Assembly: GCF_000344685.1 (NCBI RefSeq)
Contig: NW_006920411.1
Location: 2,982,662 to 3,046,661 of the forward strand
Reading direction: 5' to 3'
Source of the DNA: Gloeophyllum trabeum ATCC 11539
Lineage: Eukaryota > Basidiomycota > Agaricomycetes > Gloeophyllales > Gloeophyllaceae
Length of the DNA: 64,000 bases
The notes beneath the pieces were generated by a model. That model saw nothing but the letters and a program-made list of their open reading frames with translations, was not told the DNA's origin and did not search any database. The position numbers were made by a program, and so were the translations under genes. Of the stretch, positions 57,784 through 64,000 are shown piece after piece; positions within the stretch are counted from its first letter, which is position 1; each line of letters begins with the position of its first letter.

Positions 57784-60700
57784 CTAATCAACATCGCCAC
57801 CTGGTAGAGTGTGTCGTTCATCCTCGTCACTCGATTCTCCCTCTTCCTCCTGCGCAGCTGCGCCTCCCCAGAATCGACTCATGATATTCCTGATGAGACG
57901 GACGGGCATGGGCTGCGACATGATTAGGTACCCGTGCTGCATTGTATGCATTGGCGACTTACCGCCACATCGACCTCCTCATCTCCCTCTTCATCGTCAT
58001 CGTCATCGTCATCGTCATCCCCTTCTTCCCGTTGCGCGACTTCTTGCTCTCCTCCACCGCCGCGATTATGTGGCTCTCCTTCCTCTGCTTCGTCCAAGAA
58101 CCTCAGATCCATTTCCCCTGGCATTCCGCCCGGCATCCCCCCATCCCCTTCCGCAAACCCATCCCCGTCCATCTGCGCAACTTGTGCTAGCAGCTCCTCG
58201 ACTGCGTCCTCGCCCATCTGTCCCGCTACTTGCGCGAGCTGCACAAGACCCCCAGGGAACTGCTGCGCCAATCGCGGATTCGCATCGAACACAGCCTATT
58301 CCCCTTTCTAATCAGCGTTCATTTCCAAAATCAAGTGAAAAGCGGGGTAGGCGTACCTGGAGGTACCGCCGGACCCTGGGATCAGGCACGAGCCTCTCCA
58401 CAAGTCGCTCCCTTGCGCGCCGCGACATGCCCTCAAACCCGAACGCATCCCCCACGCCCTCAAAGAAAGTCTCATCATATTCGCTCACCCTGGTCAACGG
58501 CGGCACCGGATCGCACGCGAGCCCGCCACCCCTGTTCACCTCTGCGGGCATGAACGCAAACAGCGTGCGATAGGCCGTGCCTGCAGAGGAAGAAGATTCC
58601 AGAACAACGAGGTGCCGGTAGACAGAGTACGCTAACGTGGGCTTGCTAAAGAGCGCGGTGAACCGGCCGAGATGAACGTTGGAGAGGGCGGATTGTGGGA
58701 GGTAGGAGAGCAAGGAAGAGGCGGTTGATGAGAGCCAGGAGCCGTATGCGGATTCTTGTTTCCATAATGCGCCAGCGCGCTGGGCGTACAGGTGGGCAAG
58801 GAGGTGCGCGACGTCTTCTGATTGAGTTCCGCTGATTTGGTCAGGAGACAGTTATCAGAGACGGAATGAGATCAACGGCCTACGAAATTCAGTCGACCGC
58901 CTACCTAGCACCAGTATGCACCCTAAACGCTCGATGTGCCCTGACTTCACCCGGCAGAGATATATCACCTTTATCCGCAAGCACTGGGACGACCGATGGG
59001 AACGCGAGGATCGCTTCCTTCAAAGCGGCATCGCTTCGCTCGTGTGTCTGTCAAGGGACAAAGGACGGGCACCATAAACATCAGTACGTATGTCATAAGC
59101 GCGGGAAGAGGAGGGCTTACAATGCTCTTTTCACTGTTCTCTTGCATCCTCAGTGCCAATGCCCGCGAATACATCCACCCGGGCAACACGCTAGGATCCA
59201 TCCGTCCGTCTCTCCCCTTCCCACTCTTCTCAACGGTGCTGTCAGCATCTTTCTTGAAGGCGGCTACGTAAAAGAGTGTCTTTACCTTTGAATTGAAGTA
59301 ATCATATACGTCCAGCAGCCACGCAGAGGAGCCCGACTTGACTGCGAGCGTATCCAGGTGCAGAAGGGCGCCATGCGGATCTGTCCAGGGGTCGAGCGAG
59401 TAGAGGAGCTTTGCGAATTCGAGGGCGGTGCGGGGACACCCGCGACGCTGGAGGTCGCTATATCATTGTTATTTAGTCGTAACAAATATAGGATCAGAAG
59501 CTAACGCCTCGACAACGAAAAACCAAAAATTGAACGAAAGGACTTACGTGATGACCCTGGCTACCGCGAGGAAGAACGGTCGGTTCTCGACACGATCGAA
59601 GTCGAGCCTACAGCTTCCGGTCGTGAAGTTGAACGAGCCAACACCGGAGAAAGCACGTTCATATGCAAACAGTGCGCGCTCCGTGAAATCTGTGGCCTGG
59701 GCATGCTCTACAAACGAATCATCGGTGAGGCGAAAGCCAACAGTAGGAGGTAAATGACCCGACTTACCATCGCGATAGCGGTAAGCTTCAGCCAGCTGTA
59801 GAAGTGTGTCGGCATGATAGGGTAGTTTGCTCAAAATCCTCCAGAATCCCTCCGGATCTGCTCCTTATGAGCAAGCGCGCATACAGCCACTTGAAGGCGA
59901 GAAACGCACCTCCTGACATGACAGTCCCTACGAATCCCTTCGTGACGCTCTTGTACCGCCTGTCATATTCGACCGTCCACCACCTCCCCTCATCTGCCTC
60001 CCCGTCTGACCACCCAAATCGCTGTCTCTTTCCCTCCACCTCCTCGACCACTAGGGAGCGGAGTGAGAGCCCTTCACGGAGTTTTGCTGGCCACCATCCA
60101 TCTTTGGGTTTGACGAGGACACTGCGCACTCTGGCTGAGAATTTGGAGGAAGGAGGTATGACTTTCGAGCCGAAGAGCTTGCGCAGCTCGGATTGCGGAT
60201 CAAGGTGTGCAGGGTTAACGGCGAGGAGGGAAGAAAGGGAAGGTCTGGAGGTGGATGCGGCCGATGTGCTGACGGTTTGAAGGTCCGGATATCTGCGGTG
60301 GCGGTTGGGAGGGTGTACTAAGGAATGATGGTCCGACGCACTTCACGGATAGCTCTGCTAGTACTTTATCCAGCTCATCCACATCTTTCTCCTTTGCTCT
60401 CGCCTTCTTTGCTGCCTTGCGGTCTTTCTTCGAAGGTACAGGGGCGGGGCTGGCTGGTGGCGGCGTAGCCTCAACCGATGGTGTAGCCTGAGGAGATTGT
60501 TCAGCGGCAGGCATCGGTTTCACTCCACTCTTCTTTTTCTTCTTCTTGTTACTCTGCCTCGATATGACTGTCAAGGCCAGTACGCAAGCGATATACCGGC
60601 TTGTAATGCACCTTCTTGGATTTAGGGCGCGTTGCCCCTTCGTCCTCTTCACCGTCCGAACCGTTATCATCACCTTCATTGGGTTGCAAAAGCTTTCCAC

Positions 60701-60907
60701 ACAATTTATTTATCGTCCCTAAGGCGATTTGGAGACAACTTGACTCACAGCAGCGAACCGCAGAGCCTGCGCCTTGGCCTTCACGTCCACCTGTGCATCA
60801 ACCTCGTCCTCGTCTGAGCCTGCTTCCTGTTGCAGCTTCGATGGACCGCCTAGTGCGAAGAGTTCATCCTGTTCGCGTTGTTGTCTTTTATTCAGACGAG
60901 GCGGCAT
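57784..60907 (-). CDS. RQC1: TCF25/Rqc1-like ribosome quality control protein
   Basis: Rqc1/TCF25 works with the Ltn1 ligase and Rqc2 on stalled 60S particles. The first exon starts MPPRLNKRQQREQDELFAL. The next exons are Lys-rich and acidic (SNKKKKKKSG and SKKDRKAAKKARAKEK). The conserved core follows: NPAHLDPQSELRKLFGSKV, DPEGFWRILSKLPYHADTLLQLAEAYRYRDG, DFTERALFAYERAF, LDFDRVENRPFFLAVARVI and LQRRGCPRTALEFAKLLYSLDP. The C-terminal part has a long Asp/Glu run near 58000 encoded by a (GAC/GAT) microsatellite and ends GGDVD. Start at 60907 and stop at 57784 are clear; the exons between 58700 and 59300 are only partly resolved. Confidence 0.88.
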
Positions 60908-61038
60908 AGCGAACACAGAGTACGATGAACAATCAACCGGCTGTAGTCTTAGATGAATTCGCACTCCGTGACGTAATCATACCCTAACCTTACTGCCCGC
61001 CGCGGACCTCGGACAGATGTGAGCTTCGTTTTCGAGAC

Positions 61039-61857
61039 TCAACAGTGCACGAAGCAGTTATCTCTCATTGAAACCAGATAAGCTGGTTTCCCTCTCCTTT
61101 CCTTCTTAATGTCCACAACGATAATTCGCAGGGCACAGGCGAAAGAAAAGGAGAGGGGTGTCGCCAGTGAGCAGAAAGTATAGACAGAGCCCGAGACAGA
61201 GATACGGCCCGCGCAAAAGAGATAGGGGAGCACTAATGTCCATGAAGGCTGTTGGTGGAGCAGATGAGTAACAGGGGCTGCCCACATGCGTTGGAGCCAA
61301 GAAACTTGTAAAAAAGGAAAACAAAAGACGTGTTCGAGAGGAAACATAATCCAGTTAGCCCACAGAAGCTGAGAAAAGAATATATACTTGGAATAGGTGT
61401 GACGTGCAGCCGGAACAGCGAACTTAGCATCAGGCGTAGCCTCCGGGTAGATACCACTGATCCATCGCCACCGAAAAGCAATCAAAGGCCTTGGGTATAG
61501 CGGAGCGAGCTGAGACTGATGAACAAAAGCAGTTATAAGAAACCATGCCCCGATGTATAGCAAGGTCGCACAATCGTGCAAGTTCAAGACCACATATGAT
61601 GTCGCAGTCGAGGTGGCAGTGGCCCATGAGAGCAGCCAGAGCGAACGGGACGAGAGCGCAATTGTACAAAACGGAGACGGGCGAGACTCAGAAAAGGGAG
61701 AGCCGAGAAAGCCTAGTGCGATCAAATGCAGTGAAAGCAGGGCATTCATGATTTGAGAGAAGAGGGCCTCATGGTGGTTCAGCTGGAAAAGCACACGCAC
61801 ATCTGTCGTACAGAGCGAGGCACTTGCACCAGATTCACTGCTCACTTCGGTGACCAT
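61039..61857 (-). other. Hydrophobic open frame of 272 codons, possibly a decayed membrane-protein gene
   Basis: The frame from ATG 61857 contains several hydrophobic segments (IMNALLSLHLIALGFLGSPF, ATSTATSYVVL, LLYIGAWFLITAFV, FSQLLWANWIMFPLEHV). It may mix exon and intron sequence. I recognise no family. It lies downstream, in the same sense, of the duplicated hydrophobic frames at 62500-64000. Confidence 0.35.
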
Positions 61858-61989
61858 GCTGTTCTCCAACCGGCGTCGAGAGTACTTGAAGAGGCACGAG
61901 GACTGGGACGATAAGTACCAGGGCGGTAAGGGGGAAAGATGACCAACAAAGACAGAGGAATGGGATCAGAATCCATGAGAACTGCCGCT

Positions 61990-62500
61990 AATCACAACTT
62001 GAAGATGCCACTTTGATGCAGTTGAGGTTACATACAGGTAGCCAGACAGGGAAGCCATGTTCGGATCCTGAAAGCGAGGCCGAAAGGAACAGCTGGTCTA
62101 TCATATTGGCGAGGGTGAGAGCGTCCAGGAGAAGGATGGCCAGCATGCTCGCAATGCATCCATTTATGATAGGCCGAGCGAAGGGCATAGAGAAACAGCG
62201 CGTGATAGGCCATATGTACGGCGCAACGGAACGAGTGGCATCACAGCAGACCAGCAAGGTTGAGCATCCGTGTAGCACGGATAGGCGAGGTGTTCGAAGA
62301 ACCGTCTGAAGAACTCCCGCCTGAGGGCACAGTTCCGCCGTAGAGCAAGTCGACCCAGCAGGAAAGTAATGGTAAGCCATACTCTCAGCAATTAGGAAGG
62401 AACAGAATCAAAGCGCGACAACAGAGATAGACCGCGTAGATTTATAAGATGAATAGCCGATGATCTTAATGAACGTCGATCCACGAACGCACTGGTAGAC
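61990..62500 (-). other. Fragmented hydrophobic frames
   Basis: Two frames cover this stretch, with one hydrophobic helix-like part (CIASMLAILLLDALTLANMI) and a different frame reading RTYGLSRAVSLCPS. The switch of frames suggests indels or unresolved introns in a multi-pass membrane-protein gene. Confidence 0.3.
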
Positions 62501-62504
62501 GGCG

Positions 62505-62960
62505 GCACAGCTCAACGAGGTAAGAGGGACAACAACCGTAAGCCAGGATCGAAAGAGGGAAGGCGAATTTCGCAGAGTCCAGCGCTCGATAGATCGGAGA
62601 GGCTGGCTAGCAGAACCCATCCGTGTTTCAACGACGGTTCTCCAAAGAGCTCAGCGCTTTCACCAAGTGAGAGATACTTGCCATGTGGCAGCCCATATCG
62701 TCCCTTCTCGCGATCACCCATAACGCGCAGATGAAGGAAGATGTGCCACTCTCCCGAAGGAGAATGATACGCAAAAAATTATGGAATAGAGCATTCCGAA
62801 GAATCTCTCGATATCGGTAGTCCGCGTCGCGAAGGACGTGCGGCGATATCTAGCGCAGGGAGATGAGTCCCGTCGTACTGACTGCAATGGAGATAATGTC
62901 CGGGGAGTTGGGATGAAGAGACGTGAGGTCAAGGTAATAAGTAAAAAGCGGCCGACTAGG
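62505..62960 (-). repeat. Diverged direct duplication, unit A
   Basis: This block aligns with 63545-64000 over its whole length with many substitutions and small indels. Shared words include CACTCTCCC.GA.GGAGAATGAT and GGCGAT.TC. On the minus strand both encode a hydrophobic segment of the form ERFFG.L.SIIF..SFS.GRV.HL. Confidence 0.7.
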
Positions 62961-63544
62961 ACGTACCAAACGTGGCAACCATGTTCATAGCTCTCAAACA
63001 GGTAGTCAGAGAGCTGTGCAAGAAAAGGCGATCAAATACCACAGAGAGGAGCGGAATATTGCCCGAGTGATGACAGTGTTGTGGAGGACTTGATCGTTGA
63101 CGAGTGGTTGATGATCGACCGGCCACTTACACATTTTGACTCTGACAGTCTTGTATTGCATTCCTCGAAGTCGAGAACGAGCAGAGAGCTCATCAGGCAG
63201 CAAGAGATAATATCGAACGAAGCAGAGAGAGACATAAAAGGAAAGCTAGAGTAGATCAGACTAGGCACTTGATGAGCCGTCGTAGATGCTTGAAATCAAT
63301 GCATGAGGAGTGTCTTAACGGGTGTTGAGGGGCGAGTACTACCACCAAAGGGTCTTGAAGAGGCTTAAGGGCCGTCAAGGGTTTCAAAGAGCCTTCAGGG
63401 ACATATTGCGGGAGGGCGAAGGGTCCTGACGAGTGTGTTGAGGGCCGGCAGAGAGCCTTGAAGAGGGTTGAAGGTGCGCCTAGCGACTTGATGGGAGTGT
63501 TGAGAGGCAGCCGGCCAGAGAAGTACTGCCAAGCGGGGGCACAG

Positions 63545-64000
63545 CGAAGCGACCAAAAGGGGACAACCACCGTACGGAGACAGGGCAGAAAGAAGCACAG
63601 GCGTGTTGAACGATTTAATGCCCTCAACGGACCGAACTCTTTAGCTGCACCCATCCGTCGGCCAACGGCGGCTCTACAAAGAGCTCAACGCTCTCATGAA
63701 AGAAGGGGGATACTCACCTCATAGCTATCTTTACTCTCACCTCCCCGCACGCTGGCCATAAATAGAAGATGTGAAAAGATGTGACACTCTCCCGGAGGAG
63801 AATGATGTGGAAAAAATTATGGAGCAGAGTATTCCGAAGAACCTCTCGACATCGTTGGGTCCGGGTCCCGAAAGACGTACGGCGATGTCGTGTGCAGGGC
63901 AATGAGTCCCGTGGCACGAACTCCAGCTACGGATGGTGTTCTGGATCTGAATACAAGATGTTACATCAAAACGAGCAGTGGGGCGACCGACTAGAACGTA
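63545..64000 (-). repeat. Diverged direct duplication, unit B
   Basis: Partner of 62505-62960, offset by about 1,040 bp and running to the window edge. In frames of the minus strand it contains several stops, so at least this copy does not look intact. Confidence 0.7.

Noticed and set aside
57990..58022. Microsatellite as an independent repeat feature
   Set aside because: The trinucleotide repeat is inside the coding sequence and simply encodes the acidic run.
57934..58311. Plus-strand Ser-rich frame
   Set aside because: It is the complement of the Asp/Glu-rich tail of the TCF25/Rqc1 gene.
1..64000. CRISPR arrays or bacterial-type operons
   Set aside because: No regularly spaced short direct repeats were seen, and the introns and gene content are eukaryotic.

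Overview
The window looks like nuclear DNA of a basidiomycete fungus, most likely an agaricomycete. Genes lie on both strands and are cut by many short (about 50-60 nt) GT-AG introns. The gene set mixes conserved eukaryotic housekeeping genes with families I know mainly from mushroom-forming fungi (FunK1-like kinases, DUF6697-like proteins). I reconstructed exon joins by eye. Where reading phase and protein family both agree I say so; where they do not, I mark the junction as unresolved.

Layout. 1-2400 is repeat DNA: a degenerate tRNA-like sequence, a 255/236 bp inverted-repeat pair and a small inverted-repeat element. 2668-6990 encodes an SH3 + Ras-association-like polarity protein. 7279-8879 (-) is a DUF6697-like protein and 9546-10820 (-) a frameshifted quinone-oxidoreductase-type MDR enzyme. 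11973-13122 (-) is a single-pass membrane protein. 13500-16600 is poorly coding. 16649-19122 (-) is the polynucleotide kinase Grc3 and 19238-19837 the eS26 escortin Tsr2, head to head. 20174-21601 (-) is mitochondrial malate dehydrogenase with a 6-nt microexon, head to head with cyclin C (21779-23248). 23700-24843 is a broken alpha/beta hydrolase. 25017-30158 is a transposon island: a 4.4 kb element with about 250-bp inverted ends sits inside a 205-bp MITE, and an assembly gap lies inside that element. 30485-36363 is a 1,724-residue nucleotidyltransferase-like/ankyrin protein. 36556-37053 (-) is Rsa3-like, head to head with Urb1/Npa1 (37260-44239). 44344-45746 (-) is an Lpx1-like hydrolase ending in the peroxisomal signal SRL. 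46169-48129 (-) is ADE2. 49021-51663 is an unknown 776-residue membrane protein, followed by a short FunK1-like pseudokinase (51770-52707). 53081-53981 is a Mutator-like element that interrupts a second kinase-like gene (to 55321). Up to 57395 is a coiled-coil DUF6697-like protein. 57784-60907 (-) is TCF25/Rqc1. 61000-64000 holds decayed, partly duplicated hydrophobic reading frames.

Functional theme. Five of the recognised genes serve ribosomes: Grc3 (rRNA processing), Tsr2 (eS26 delivery), Rsa3 and Urb1 (early 60S assembly) and Rqc1/TCF25 (ribosome quality control). Four of them form two divergent pairs with short shared promoters. The least described items are the nucleotidyltransferase-like/ankyrin protein, the 776-residue membrane protein beside a degenerate kinase, and the nested transposon.
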